From the NCBI GenBank assembly GCA_030386875.1, contig CM059572.1, positions 40,483,732-40,547,731 of the forward strand: a stretch of DNA of 64,000 nucleotides, given 5' to 3'. Under the pieces are notes generated by a model. It was not told the origin of the DNA. It saw only the letters and a program-made list of their open reading frames with translations, and ran no database searches. This document shows positions 13,128 to 25,591 of this stretch, piece by piece. A program made the translations under genes and the position numbers. Each line of letters starts with the position of its first letter. The stretch's first letter is position 1. The DNA comes from Morinoia aosen. Its lineage: Eukaryota > Arthropoda > Malacostraca > Amphipoda > Talitridae.

Positions 13128-13481
13128 TATAAGTTATTTTAAGCCTCCCTAACCGCTACAAAAAAAGAGCGTATCGAAGAGATGAAGGAGGAAGGCACCA
13201 TTTAGTATGGCGATGAGAGAATGGGGAATCTATGCAGAAAGGTCATAGAAACAGTAAGATGAGAAAGAAGTTCATGAAACAAGATCAGAGTTGAAGAAGA
13301 AAGTAGTAGGTGCTGAAAAAACAGGACAGCAGTGAACCGAAAAGAGATGGTCCGTAATATAACAAAAACCTATTCTATTTTAACAAAAAAGAAAGCCTAC
13401 CTAACCTTCAGCTCGGGCCCTCACATTGTCCCCCTGGGAGCGCTAATTCCCATAGATACAATAATTGTATCCCCCTGAGGG
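13128..13481 (+). repeat. Dispersed 350-bp repeat, copy 4
   Basis: One of the best preserved copies. It runs from aagttattttaagcctcc to the terminal hairpin gatacaataattgtatcc and cccctgagggg. Confidence 0.85.
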
Positions 13482-13484
13482 GGC

Positions 13485-13785
13485 ACATTTAATGAAACAC
13501 AGAATCGATGTACAAGGTGCGTTCCCACACAGGATACCCAACGCATAGAAACAGCAAGTTGGGAATGAAGAGGAAGGAAGGACACAAAGAGATAGCGAAG
13601 AAAGCATGAATACGGAACGAAGCAAATTGGGACCGATAAATGGAAGCCCCAAAAACATGTCATGTGTACCCGAGGTCACCTATCAGCATCCCCACCGGGG
13701 TGGCCACCCGGTCCCATAAGATATGCTAGGCAAAAAACTAACCTAAGTCTATTGCTTATCATATGCCCCCTTGGAGGCAATAGAG
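13485..13785 (+). repeat. Related dispersed repeat, family 2
   Basis: Shares tacaaggtgcgttcccacac and gcatagaaacagcaagttg with the main family. It then has its own 3' half (caccggggtggccacccgg, and a part like attgcttatcatatgcccc). The copy at 20641-21120 has the same plan. Confidence 0.6.
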
Positions 13786-15149
13786 TATCAAGTTAAAATT
13801 AGCCTTACTGTTACCATGATGAACTTTTATCGCTGGAAGTTTTTCCCTTGACGTAAATTGCTATCTTGCTTTACAGTACTAAACAATCCCCACTCACACA
13901 ACGCCTAAAACCAACAAAAAGGACTTGAAGGAATCTTCTCATCCAAATTTTAAAGTTCTGCCTTTGATGCACAGAGGGGACCGCAGGTGGAGAGATACCA
14001 CAGGTGGAACTACAGGGAATTTTGAATGGTCTTGCCCAAATTATTTAATTTAACCAGTTACATTCGAATAAGAAACAAGAAATGGATATGGCTAACTCAT
14101 ATCAACATCTTAGCTTCAAAAACATTGAAGGAATTTCATTCGATGTTTTGTTTTTCAACCAATATGAATGTTTCGATCAAAATTGAAATTAATTATGAAT
14201 TGGATAAGATATTCGAGATTATCATGCGTCAATGAAGAATTTATGTACAATTCTCAATATTATCCAAGACAGGGAAAAAGAAGTTCCGTAACGAAAATCC
14301 CGCAAGATTTAAGCGAAAATGCAAGTCGCTCATAACTCACTGAATGGAATTCATTCGGTACGGGAAGTTGTGGGTATGGAAACTTTACTATCAGCATCCT
14401 GAATATGGAAAATATTAATGACGTTTATTCTTTTACAGCACACAAATAGATAATGGGTCAAGGGAGGAAATAGCTCAGTAGGTTGATATCAAGTCGAACG
14501 ATAAGATACGAAAATAAGGAAAAGCTGCGTTATACTAGCGAAACACAAAACGTTTATTAATGCACCACGTCAAAGCTGAGAATTATTTTAAGCATTATCC
14601 AGGTCAGCCACAGAAGCAAATTAATGCACGCTTTTCAGTGGCCTGATCACTTTCAAGGTATTTCTGAATTGAAAGTTTTTAGTCGCACGATACTAGTATC
14701 AAATTTTTGTGAGAAGTTATCCGGCAACACACATCGTAAAAAAATTGCTACCTTTACTGAACCTACTACAACGCGTACCTCATTCTAGTAAAGAATCTCA
14801 AGTCAAATTTACGGATAATTACCGGTCGTGATAGGAAAAAGAAATTTCAATAATTACACCGGCTACATTTTGGGGAACAACGCTAATGATTTTCTAAACA
14901 ATTAATTATTACAACAGTTAAACTCTGGGAAACAGAAGTGAAATACACTCGATCACCAAAGTTCATCATATTTTTATTTCAAAAATTCTCAACCACTTTG
15001 CCTTTACAATATCATCCCATTATGAAAAATGGGATGGCATTTTAAAATTACGAAGTTCCAAACGCTACTCAGCTAAAATTGAATCAGGGAACTCGTAAGC
15101 AGGATCAGATAACACGGGCGCGTCTCCCACGGAAGAACTGGCTCAGCAA
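13786..15149. other. No feature seen
   Basis: AT-rich unique sequence. The 69-codon frame at 14026 has no recognisable motif. Confidence 0.5.
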
Positions 15150-15364
15150 ACACGCTGGCCGTGATCTCTGCCGCCGATTTACATTAAGGGAATTTTCGTA
15201 ACGCTGCTGAGCGACCAGCAGTCACAAACTCAAAATTTTGATAAGTACTTGAAGATAAATGATAGCACGATTCCGTTAATATTAGTTATTTTCTTAATTA
15301 CTTACAACAATTACAACTTTGAGTTGAATAATGAACTTGAGTTTAGTCCATCGCGGTGAACGCG
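15150..15364. mobile_element. piggyBac-like MITE, family 1, truncated left end
   Basis: Matches the inner and right part of the family (ctgctgagcgaccagcag) and ends at the TTAA that it shares with the next copy, so the two copies are back to back. Confidence 0.55.
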
Positions 15365-15368
15365 TTAA

Positions 15369-15587
15369 CACTTTGACTGCGATGCGACCACCAGTGGTCA
15401 CTGAAGGAATTTTAATAATGCTGTTGGCCAACCAGCAGTCACAAACTCAATTCTCATAAATACTCAACGAATACTAAATGAAGGCACGATATTATTTGAT
15501 GCTTACCGTATATAAAATTGATCGATAAAATTAACTTTAATCTGAGCTGAATATTGAACTTCAGTTTAACCCACAGCAGTCAACGTG
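15369..15587. mobile_element. piggyBac-like MITE, family 1
   Basis: Begins after TTAA with CACTTTGACTGCGA and ends cagcagtcaacgtg. It contains ccaccagtgg. Confidence 0.75.
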
Positions 15588-15895
15588 TTTGGAAAGAAAG
15601 TAATATTCTCCGATGATTGAAGGTCAGGCTCCTCCGTACCTCACACTGACTCACGTGATATATACGCGCTGTGTGGGAAATTAACGCTTTAATAGAATCA
15701 ACTTAGCACACCTTACGCTACACAATTCGAGCTGTCTCGCACTTAATGTCAGCACGCAATGACGGCTACTCAGGGTGCTCATTTTATGCTCATGGGTGGT
15801 GTGGCTAAATGTACTTTCTTTCTATTTCAATTGTGGAATAAACGGACTCAAACCGGGATTTAACATATATGACCACTCACAATCAAAATGAGCGC

Positions 15896-16230
15896 CTTTA
15901 ACTCTTGAACGCCCATGAAAATTATATGGTCCTCTTTCCAAAACTTTTGAAATGTATTTTATTCCTTGTCAAATTTGTATCCTTACTTGTTTTTTGAAGT
16001 TTACTCCCGAGAGGCAGTAAACACCCCTTCACTATGACACCTTGCTGCCAGTGTCCAAGTAATTAGGACGGTACTATAGGGTTAACCACTAAGCCACCGT
16101 GACCATAGTAATAAAAATAGCAAAATGAGAAAAATAATTCCAGTGCTTTTAATGGTTAACCACTCACAATGACCACAGCCCAAAATGGTAAAAATTAGTT
16201 GAATTATTTTGGTACTGAAGGGTTAACCAT
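15896..16230. repeat. Degenerate MITE-like and short tandem remains
   Basis: There is an aactcttgaacgccca end resembling MITE family 2, then about two and a half degenerate copies of a ~90-bp unit marked by ggttaaccactaagccacc. Confidence 0.4.
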
Positions 16231-16569
16231 TGGGCCACAGTGATTACGGCATTAAGGGGTTTAGTTTTAACAGAACCAGAACACAATCGTCACCCCTACT
16301 GAACAGGATATCAAGACAGGCATATGCTGTTATCAAAAGGGCGCCTCGGGGTAAGACTATTAGGACCTTCGTTAGACACGCCACAAGAATTATCGGCCAG
16401 TGTTTGGATAAGTGTGATGCCTTCCTAACCCTACCAGACCGTCTTACAGGCTTTTCGGTAATTTTCGAATCTGCCGCTATACCGCTTTACATAATTTTCG
16501 GTACTTTGACTAGCATTTGAAAAAAATGCGTCACAAACTAAAAATAACCTACCAATTGAGGTCAAATAT

Positions 16570-17600
16570 CGGGTCACATGTGCGGCTACTGCAGCCAGTC
16601 ACACGATCGGCTACTGCAGCCAGTCACACGATCGGCTACTGCAGCTAGTCACACGAGCGGCTACTGCAGCCAGTCACACGAGCGGGCACTGCAGCCAGTC
16701 ACACGAGCGGGCACTGCAGCCAGTCACACGAGCGGCTAATGCAGCCAGTCACACGAGCGGCTAATGCAGCCAGTCACACGAGCGGACACTGCAGCCAGTC
16801 ACACGAGCGGCTACTGCAGCTAGTCACACGAGCGGCTACTGCAGCCAGTCACACGAGCGGCTACTGCAGCCAGTCACACGAGCGGCTACTGCAGCCAGTC
16901 ACACGAGCGGGCACTGCAGCCAGTCACACGAGCGGGCACTGCAGCCAGTCATACGAGCGGCTACTGCAGCCAGTCACACGAGCGGCTACTGCAGCCAGTC
17001 ACACGAGCGGCTACTGCAGCCAGTCACACGAGCGGCTACTGCAGCCAGTCACACGAGCGGCTACTGCAGCCAGTCACACGAGCGGCTACTGCAGCCTGTC
17101 ACACGAGCGGCTACTGCAGCCAGTCACACGAGCGGCTACTGCAGCCAGTCACACGAGCGGCTACTGCAGCCAGTCACACGAGCGGCTACTGCAGCCAGTC
17201 ACACGAGCGGCTACTGCAGCCAGTCACACGAGCGGCTACTGCAGCCAGTCACACGAGCGGCTACTGCAGCCAGTCACACGAGCGGCTACTGCAGCCAGTC
17301 ACACGAGCGGCTACTGCAGCCAGTCACACGAGCGGCTACTGCAGCCAGTCACACGAGCGGCTACTGCAGCCAGTCACACGAGCGGCTACTGCAGCCTGTC
17401 ACACGAGCGGCTACTGCAGCCAGTCACACGAGCGGCTACTGCAGCCAGTCACACGAGCGGCTACTGCAGCCAGTCACACGAGCGGCTACTGCAGCCAGTC
17501 ACACGAGCGGCTACTGCAGCCAGTCACACGAGCGGCTACTGCAGCCAGTCACATGAGCGGGCACTGCAGCCAGTCACATGAGCGGGCACTGCAGCCAGTG
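16570..17600. repeat. 25-bp minisatellite, ~40 copies
   Basis: The unit is ggctactgcagccagtcaca plus cgagc, with variants tgctact, gggcact and cctgtcac. CTGCAG recurs in each unit. The stop-free unit gives a 280-residue open frame that I do not regard as a gene. Confidence 0.93.
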
Positions 17601-17829
17601 ATACAGGCACGCACACAGAATGGCCTGTCGCACAAAAAAATTCGGAGGCAATACAAAAACCGTATTACCTCCAAAACCCGTAGAACATATCCTGATAACA
17701 GCAATGGTTCACCTGAATATTTAACACCCTCGAAGTTACCATAGAAGAGAAATGATAATTCGACTCGCACAACCTGAAGAATAAGCACGCCGCAAGTTGT
17801 ACTTGAAACCTCAGAAGATTAGTTCAGAT

Positions 17830-18156
17830 TAGTTAGTTTACGTCAAATCACACCAAAGGCATCCTAAAGACAGGAGGAAGGAAAGCATCATTTACTACGT
17901 ACTCGAGGGAACGCGGAATCTATGCACAAAGTACATAAAAACAGTGAGTTAAAGAATAAACTTGTTGTTGAAGAAGAAAAAGTAGTAAGTGGTGAAAAAC
18001 AGGACAGCAGTGAACCGAAAAAAGATGGATCTCAACATAACAAAAAATATTTATTTTAACAAAAAGAAGGCCTACCTAACTCTCAGCTCGGGCCCTCGCA
18101 CATTTTCCCCTCGCAGCTGTAATTCTCATAAAACAATAGTTGTATCCCCCTGAGGG
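17830..18156 (+). repeat. Dispersed 350-bp repeat, copy 5
   Basis: Includes ggaatctatgcacaaag, gacagcagtgaaccgaaaa and tctcagctcgggccctc, and ends at cccctgagggg. Confidence 0.8.
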
Positions 18157-18250
18157 GAGGGAGAGAGAGAGAGAGAGAGAGGGACGAGAACACCCAAGAG
18201 AGAGAGGGAGAGGGACGAGAACACCCAAGAGAAAGAGGGAGAGGTAGGTA
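18157..18250. repeat. (GA)n tract and two 34-bp units
   Basis: A run of about 14 GA steps, then ggacgagaacacccaagaga twice. GAGA tracts can mark arthropod promoters, and a GC-rich stretch follows directly. Confidence 0.7.
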
Positions 18251-18425
18251 CGGACCAGAGCGCAGCACCAGCAGGCAGATAGAGCGCCGCTATCACCAGA
18301 TAGCGCAGGCCTCGAGAGCCACGCCGCGGAGATGCGCTCCCCTCGCCGCCCCTGCGCCCCCCACTTCAGCCGCCGCTCAACAGACACCACTCAAACAATT
18401 ATCTCCGCTTTTGCATTCACCAATG
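18251..18425. promoter_or_regulatory. GC-rich island, possible promoter or 5' exon
   Basis: About 170 bp of strongly GC-rich sequence with many CG steps (cacgccgcggagatgcgctc) sits next to a GAGA tract in AT-rich surroundings. No TATA box or clear coding frame was found, and direction is unknown. It could equally be part of a repeat. Confidence 0.25.
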
Positions 18426-18440
18426 GCGATACCCAGAGCG

Positions 18441-19194
18441 ATTCCCTACCACCCTCGTTACGTTCAAACTAATGCGAAAGAATGAGGATCTTTCTTCAAG
18501 TTTTTATACCGATTACTTTTTATACCGTTTATATTTTAACTATTTGTAAGCACTTCAGGTGCATTACAACTGTTTATAGGCAATTAAAATGGATTTTAAG
18601 CTCTTTACACGAGGAATTGAACCAAGAACCTTCTCGGCACAAGCGCAACTTTCTGTTTTTACGTCACAGAGAAAACAAGCAGTGATTCTTTTCTTCAGTT
18701 TAAAATCAGCTTTAAGTTCTCTTCAGCAAGTACACTGCATAAACAATGGTTGATTTGAAGTTTACTGAACATTAAAGTTCGATTAAAACTGTGATTTCGC
18801 CAGTTAACTTGAAGTTATGCGTGCAACAAACAACCTCATTCACCCTCACACAACGCGGTAGTATTTTATACGAAATTGGACCTGGCCGAACAGGGTGTGA
18901 ACATTAAACTACTCGTGCGTTATGAGAAGGTACGTTGATTGGTTTTATGGAGCACATGACCACGGTTTCTCCAAGGCGTCGCTCAGTAGATAGCGAGCTT
19001 ATCACCAGAAATGGAAGAATTATTGAAGAATTGATTGCAGTCCAAAGCTGCCAGAAGATGAACGCTATAAGGGCTACATTAAACACAAGGACAAACCTCA
19101 CACAAAATCTAAGGTGCATAATCGCGTCGAATGCAACAGAAAATTAAGTGAAGCGCCACGAAAAAATCTAACAAGACTATTAGAAGAATTTTCG
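18441..19194. other. No firm feature
   Basis: A plus-strand frame at 18935-19147 (70 aa, with MNAIRATLNTRTNLTQNLRC) lies before the 58-bp array. No family was recognised. Confidence 0.4.
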
Positions 19195-20325
19195 AGGAGG
19201 TACAACCAAGTGAAGAAAAATCGCAAGTGCATCGAGAAAAGGTCAACAAGGTATAATCAAGTGAAGAAGAACCAAGCCAGTGCACCACGTAAGGAAGTGG
19301 TCCAGGAGGTACAACCAAGTGAAGAAGAACCAAGCCAGTGCACCACGTAAGGAAGTGGTCCAGGAGGTACAACCAAGTGAAGAAGAACCAAGCCAGTGCA
19401 CCACGTAAGGAAGTGGTCCAGGAGGTACAACCAAGTGTAGAAGAACCAAGCCAGGGCACCACGTAAGGAAGTGGTCCAGGAGGTACAACCAAGTGAAGAA
19501 GAACCAAGCCAGTGCACCATGTTAGGAAGTGGTCCAGTAGGTACAACCAAGTGAAGAAGAACCAAGCCAGGGCACCACGTAAGGAAGTGGTCCAGGAGGT
19601 ACAACCAAGTGAAGAAGAACCAAACCAGGGCACCACGTAAGGAAGTGGTCCAGGAGGTACAACCAAGTGAAGAAGAACCAAGCCAGTGCACCATGTTAGG
19701 AAGTGGTCCAGGAGGTACAACCAAGTGAAGAAGAACCAAGCCAGTGCACCATGTAAGAAAGTGGTCCAGGAGGTACAGCAAAGTGAAGAAGAACCAACCT
19801 AGTGCACCATGTAAGGAAGTGGTCCAGGAGGTACAACCAAGTGAAGAAGAACCAACCTAGTGCACCATGTAAGGAAGTGGTCCAGGAGGTATAACCAAGT
19901 GAAGAAGAACCAACCTAGTGCACCATGTAAGGAAGTGGTCCAGGAGGTACAACCAAGTGAAGAAGAACCAAGCCAGTGCACCATGTAAGAAAGTGGTCCA
20001 GGAGGTACAGCAAAGTGAAGAAGAACCAACCTAGTGCACCATGCAAGGAAGTGGTCCAGGAGGTACAACCAAGTGAAGAAGAACCAACCTAGTGCACCAT
20101 GTAAGGAAGTGGTCCAGGAGGTACAGCAAAGTGAAGAAGAACCAACCTAGTGCACCATGCAAGGAAGTGGTCCAGGAGGTACAACCAAGTGAAGAAGAAC
20201 CAACCTAGTGCACTATGTAAGGAAGTGGTCCAGGAGGTACAACCAAGTGAAGAAGAACCAACCTAGTGCACCATGTAAGGAAGTGGTCCAGGAGGTATAA
20301 CCAAGTGAAGAAGAAGAAGGGCCAT
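19195..20325. repeat. 58-bp minisatellite, ~18-19 copies
   Basis: The unit runs gtgaagaagaaccaa, gccagtgcaccacgtaagg, aagtggtccaggaggtacaa. A second variant (cctagtgcaccatgtaagg) dominates the right half, where pairs of units alternate between aacc and agca. Confidence 0.93.
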
Positions 20326-20640
20326 AACAAGTGCATTGTGGATGGAAAGCAAACAGGAGTTATCATGACACGAGTAATTTTGGTCGATGATGCTGACGAT
20401 CAAATTAGATAGGCAAGCCTCCTCATTATCTAGTGCCAATTAAGATAGGCCCCAGCCACACAAAGAAACCATTTCCACTCTCGATAATTCTGCTCCTGAT
20501 AATGGGAAACTGACTAGCTTCATGGAGACTGAGTGCCAACCAAGAAGTAGCTAATTGATGAGCGCTCTTATTTTTTGACAGCAGAATAGCAGTTAATTTA
20601 AGGCGATCTTTCCTTGGCAAAGATATTTTCAACGAGGAAA

Positions 20641-21120
20641 GAAACGAGGCCATTTAGTATAGACCAAGGAAACGTGGCCACCCATAGACAAGGTGTGTTA
20701 CCACACAGGATATCCTGCGCATAAAAATACGTAAAGAAGGAAGAGGGAAAAAACACAAGAGACAGAGGAGAAGGTATGACAATTGAACGAAGTAAAGTGA
20801 GTGTAAATATTGAATGGAGTAAAGTGCGTGTAAAAATTGAATGAAGTAAAGTGAGTGTGAAAATTGAATGAAGTAAAGTGAGTGTGAAAATTGAATGAAG
20901 TAAAGTGGGTATGTAAATTGAATGAAGTAAAGTGGGTATGAAAATTGAAAAAAAGTGGACACGAATGATATTAGTCCTGAATGCCTATCAACAGCTAAGA
21001 ATAACCAACAGTATTTCCTTTATGGGCGCCAGCCCACATAGCATAGGATGGACGGAACAAATTAACCTAAACTTATTGCCTCAGCCATGCCTCCTGAGGA
21101 ACATGTCTGTAATACAATAA
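20641..21120 (+). repeat. Related dispersed repeat, family 2, with internal minisatellite
   Basis: Same plan as 13485-13785 (gacaaggtgtgttaccacac, gcataaaaatacg, later attgcctcagccatgcctcc). It is split by the 27-bp array at 20790-20950. Confidence 0.6.
20790..20950. repeat. 27-bp minisatellite, ~6 copies
   Basis: The unit is gaatgaagtaaagtgagtg plus tgaaaatt. It lies inside the family-2 copy and appears to have grown from its aattgaacgaagtaaagtg segment. Confidence 0.85.
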
Positions 21121-21249
21121 CGCTAAATTCACACTGCGAAACCAACGCAATTTCATTTTTTCTCGACTGAAGTTTTCAAAATTGTTGAAATCCAATTTAG
21201 GATCGAATCTCAAGCAACAGCATTTCAGAAAATAAGATTAAATTAAACG

Positions 21250-21603
21250 TTAATTTAAGCTTTCCTAACCACAACAAAAACGTTAGAGGAGAGGAAGGAT
21301 TAAGTCGCCATCAAGTATGAAGTTAAGAAGGGAACGCGGAATCTATGCACAAGGTGCATTACCACTCCAGATCCCCAGCGCATAGAAACAGCGAGTCAAG
21401 AGATAAGACTATGAAACCAGGTAGAAGTTAAAAAAAGTCAGAGGTGCTGGAAAACTGGACAGCAGCGATCAGAAAAAAACTGTCCGTAAAAAAACTATTT
21501 TATTTCATCAAACAGACAACCTATGTAGCTCTCAGCTCAGGACCTCATTTTCTCCCAGGGAGAGTCAATTCCCATTGATATAATAATTATATCCCCCTGG
21601 GTA
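21250..21603 (+). repeat. Dispersed 350-bp repeat, copy 6
   Basis: Full length. The terminal hairpin is altered to gatataataattatatcc. Confidence 0.75.
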
Positions 21604-22999
21604 GATCAAGAAGCGGGAAGCTGATGAAATTTCCTACGAGGATGACAAATTCAACACAAAAACACTTCTATACGAGCATCATGCGTCATAGGCAGTTCAG
21701 AACTTCCACTGCGGCGCAGCTGTTTTTTGCGTAGCGCAGACCCTGCAGGGAAACCTAACCAGTCAAGTCAAACTTCAAGCCAGTACTACGAGGTAAAAAC
21801 AATTTAGGCAAATGAAATTTGCGTCAAATGAATTGAGTAACAACAAATCGAGGTAATGAAATGTCAAGCCCAAAAGAATTCGGTAACATTTTGATCTAAA
21901 AAAAACTTGAAGCCCAAAAAACAAGGTAACGTAAATTCAGTGAAATATAATTCGACCCAACCAGACCGCTGCACCGATTTTTCGATAACTTCTAAAACTT
22001 CCGCTGCATCTGATTATCATTACTTGGCCTATTACGAGAAAAAAAACGAATCACAACTAAGAACAACCAACCAATCGTGCTCAAACCTCACGATTGGCCA
22101 TTGCAAATGTCTGCCCCCACGCGTTTAATTGACTTAGTGTGGTTTGACGTTTAAGAGTTAGGTCCAGGGCCTCCGGTCTGGTAGGGTTAAGACTAAGAGA
22201 ACGAGGTAAGTACCATTTGCTCCAATGAAACTTGAAGCCAAGAAAATGAGGTAAGATTAATTCATCGTCAATATTAATGAAAACACATGGAACGAAAGAA
22301 AGATTAGAGTCGAGTAAACGGAAAATGACAGAAGATGGTTACTTGGGGTAGCTCTAAAATGGGAGAAATATTAGTAACACGTGATCTGAGTGGAAAAGTG
22401 CGAGCTACCAGCTCATGTTGTTTACAATAGAAGCCACTCTCTTATCTTCTTAACAGATAAGTAGTCGCACATCTTACGGTAAACAAAAGTTTTAACACTT
22501 ACGTTTCGAGAGTAGAATTTTCCACGGCAGAACTACATGGAACGATATCAACCATCACTAGATTGACAGTAAATACCAGGTGACCAGGCTCTCACATTTC
22601 ACTTCAGTCTATATGGAAAAATTTTGAGTGTAAACTAGAAACGAATAAAGCCTTAAGTTGATGCAGAAGTCTTGGGGGAAAAAATACTGGAAGACTTTTC
22701 GAATCCAACACAATATCCTCAACTATTTTGTCTTATGATTACTTTCATTACCACTCGAAGAATGATCATAAGAGCAATGTTTCTACCATGAATGTTACGG
22801 CCTCATTAGTGAAACAGAAAATGAATCCACCTGGACACAAAAAGTTTCAGCTTTGGAAGAGCAAAAGAGCGAAGCTCAAAAAGATCACACAATAATTCCA
22901 GTTACTGAAAAACATTCTTATAGTCTGAAAAATGAGAGCTCAAATTCTGAAGTGTCCATCGTGTTAGTCTCACAAAAATCTGAGATCAGACGATGAATT
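21604..22999. other. No firm feature
   Basis: Loose returns of cttgaagcccaaaaaacaag and gaggtaa between 21770 and 22260. Otherwise featureless. Confidence 0.4.
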
Positions 23000-23440
23000 A
23001 GCAAGCATAACAAAGGTGTGTTCAAGAGAAGGGGGAAGGCACCATTTAGTACGGAATTAAGGAAACGGAAAATCTGTGCACAAGGCGTGACTTCACACCC
23101 TGAGCATACAAACAGTAGATTAGATTAGATCAGTTAGTCTAAGTCTCCCTGACCATAACAACGATGTTCTTAAGAGTGGAAGGAGGAAAGCGCCGTTTAG
23201 TCAAGAGTTGAGGGAACGGGATATTTACGCACAAGGCATGACCTTCACACCCTGCGCATAAAAACAACATTGAAAGAAGTTCATGATATGTAATAAGAAT
23301 TGAAGAAGAAAGAAATAGGTGCTGAAAAAAGGAAAGCAGTGAACCAAAACATGATGGTCCGTAATGAAACAAAAACCTATTATATTTTAACAGAAGGAAG
23401 GCCTACCTAATCTTCAGTTTGACACCTCATATTTTCACAA
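23000..23440 (+). repeat. Dispersed 350-bp repeat, copy 7, partly duplicated
   Basis: A left fragment (23005-23110) is followed by a second copy from 23117 that includes its own left end. It stops after tcacctcatattttcac-like sequence, without the terminal hairpin. Confidence 0.7.
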
Positions 23441-25336
23441 ATCTGAGTAAATAATTTACTTGAGGAGTATTCTTTCTCATCGCTGCCAAAATACCAAGTA
23501 GCTGGCTTCAAATGCTATTCAGTAAAGTTACGTAGATGTTACAAATCCTTGTACCACCATAAGCTTGATGTAAAAATTTGGGTTCTTGATTTGAGTTTCA
23601 TCTTCAGGAGCACTCATACCAAATGCCACATAAGAAAGCATTACAAATGTTTGACTTGATGGAAATAAAATTTTACCAACATAACATCAGCATATAAATA
23701 CCAACAGAAAGCCGGCTACTCGACCCACTAAATGAAAATTCGTATTTAAAATGGAATTGAAATTCGTCGTGAGCAAGAGAAACAAAACCCATCGCGCGTT
23801 ATGAGTACCAGCTGCCAGGCTCGTGTCTCTGCTCTCGGCGTGAGGTCGCGTTTAACTCAGCGAGTAGCGGGAGCAGCAACTCAGCCTACCTTATTCGCCC
23901 GGGCATTCATGATTTCTGCCGCCTAGAACAACGTCCGCCTGGGTGGCTAAATTCATTCGACAGTGAACTTCAAATTCAACGGTCTCGCATTTCGGCCGAG
24001 AAATTTAGAAGTAAAAATTTTGTAACTAGACGTAGATAAAAACCTGATAAAAAGAATCCTGAATTATAAGGCAAAATAAAAAATTTCGAAAGGCCACATC
24101 TCACACATGTAAAAGAAGAGTGAATAACCTTAACAGGCGCAGCAGCGAATATATTTAATCGCTTGAGCAAATTTGCTGCAACAGTGCACCGACAACCGAG
24201 CACAATGCAAATACAAAGAGTAAAACCGTCAATATAACTGATGCATCGAGTACGCTAAGCGAAACGGCACCAATGCAACGAGTAAGCTAACTAATCAAGT
24301 AAGGCTATCATTGAAAAATAGCTTCATATACGTTTACAGAATGACAATTTGGCTCAGACTGGTGATACATTACTCCTCCGCTACATGAATACCAGCTGCA
24401 GCCCCGCCGCCGCGTTGCGGTTAAGAAACTTGCAAAACGCAGCGCGGGCCGATTCCAAACTACATAAATCCATCTCTTCAACAACCAACTACCCGCGATT
24501 GTCTGAAAGTTACAATTACAAATATTGGAAGCGAATGCATTACCACAAGCATGATAAATCGCACAGAACCGCAAAATTAGAATGTCCTCTAGCTTGTTTC
24601 CCATGGAAGCGCAACAGCTTGAAGCGTGACTTCAGATGTGCCAGTTGCTGGTTATACTTGGATGAGGGACGGAGCACTGTAATGAGACTCATGAACGTTG
24701 AATTCACCTGATCTTGATTCTGAACGACTTGTTGACTTGAACTGCCAGCCAACTAAGCAAAATCCCTCGTCCTTGAAGACGGACATCAAAATTTAAGCAT
24801 TGAAGAATCGAGGAATATCCACCACCGCGGGTAATAAACAATGCACTTAGCTTTCTAACAAGATAAACTCGCTATCACGCATTTTCGTCGGACTCGCAAA
24901 GACGAAGGTTTAATAAAACGAAAAAGATTGACACCTATCCTGCGTGACGGATGTGTAAGGCAGGTATCTCAAGTAGGAGATTATTCCACGAGTCTGTTAT
25001 CAGGTCAGACTGTATACCTTGAAAGCCTCAGATTCTCCACCGTAATAAAAAAAAATGACAAGCTAGAGTGACCGCGCAAGCTAGGCTCATGACCTCGAAA
25101 GAGCGTGTGACCATTTCATGAAAGGTTCGTGGAAAAATTTCAAGTGTTTGCCACACTGGGGTGAGTAATAAGCAGTGACAGAACTAAATAAAAAAGACAC
25201 CACTAAGTGAACTTAACTCCAGGTCCTACAAATCGTAGTGTGTGATCTTATTCCCATTTCTACACAAGAATTACTATACGAAAGTTGAAATTTTGTCGCG
25301 TCAGCAATAGAAATACAAATTTTTCACACAAATGAG
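23441..25336. other. No firm feature; short GC-richer patch
   Basis: A 41-codon frame at 23801-23926 begins MSTSCQARVSALGVRSRLTQ. Its Arg/Ser/Ala-rich, acid-free look resembles a mitochondrial presequence, but no following exon was identified. A 120-codon frame at 24349 was not accepted as a gene. Confidence 0.3.
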
Positions 25337-25591
25337 ATGGCTCATCGCACGAATAGTCATTTAGAGCGTATCATTCCCAAGGTTCTCCCACGATTTAACG
25401 ATGCGCTCGAAAATACCACTAAAAAAGCTCTTCAAGAATTGATAAGAAATACGTGCAGCACTGATGAAGATATTTACTTCAACCAAGAAGATGATGGATG
25501 GGACTTGGCTTATCGCTTCGCTCACACCACCGGCGGCCGAGAAGCGCCTCATGTAAATTATTCTCTTATATTTTTAAGGTCGATTTCTTGA
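25337..25591 (+). CDS. Hypothetical ORF or exon
   Basis: The 84-aa ORF starts MAHRTNSHLERIIPKVLP and contains DDGWDLAYRFAHTTGG. Its composition looks more protein-like than its surroundings. A donor-like CAT|GTAAAT at 25553 could end an exon after EAPH. I recognise no family and see no partner exons, so it may be chance. Confidence 0.25.
   Translation: MAHRTNSHLERIIPKVLPRFNDALENTTKKALQELIRNTCSTDEDIYFNQEDDGWDLAYRFAHTTGGREAPHVNYSLIFLRSIS

Noticed and set aside
16230-16520. 96-codon plus-strand ORF
   Set aside because: No recognisable motif. Part of it (cctaaccctaccagacc) recurs inverted near 22180, so it is probably repeat-derived.
24349-24711. 120-codon plus-strand ORF
   Set aside because: Mixed composition with many Cys, Arg and Tyr, no recognised family, no splice signals of note, and overlapping frames on the other strand of similar length.
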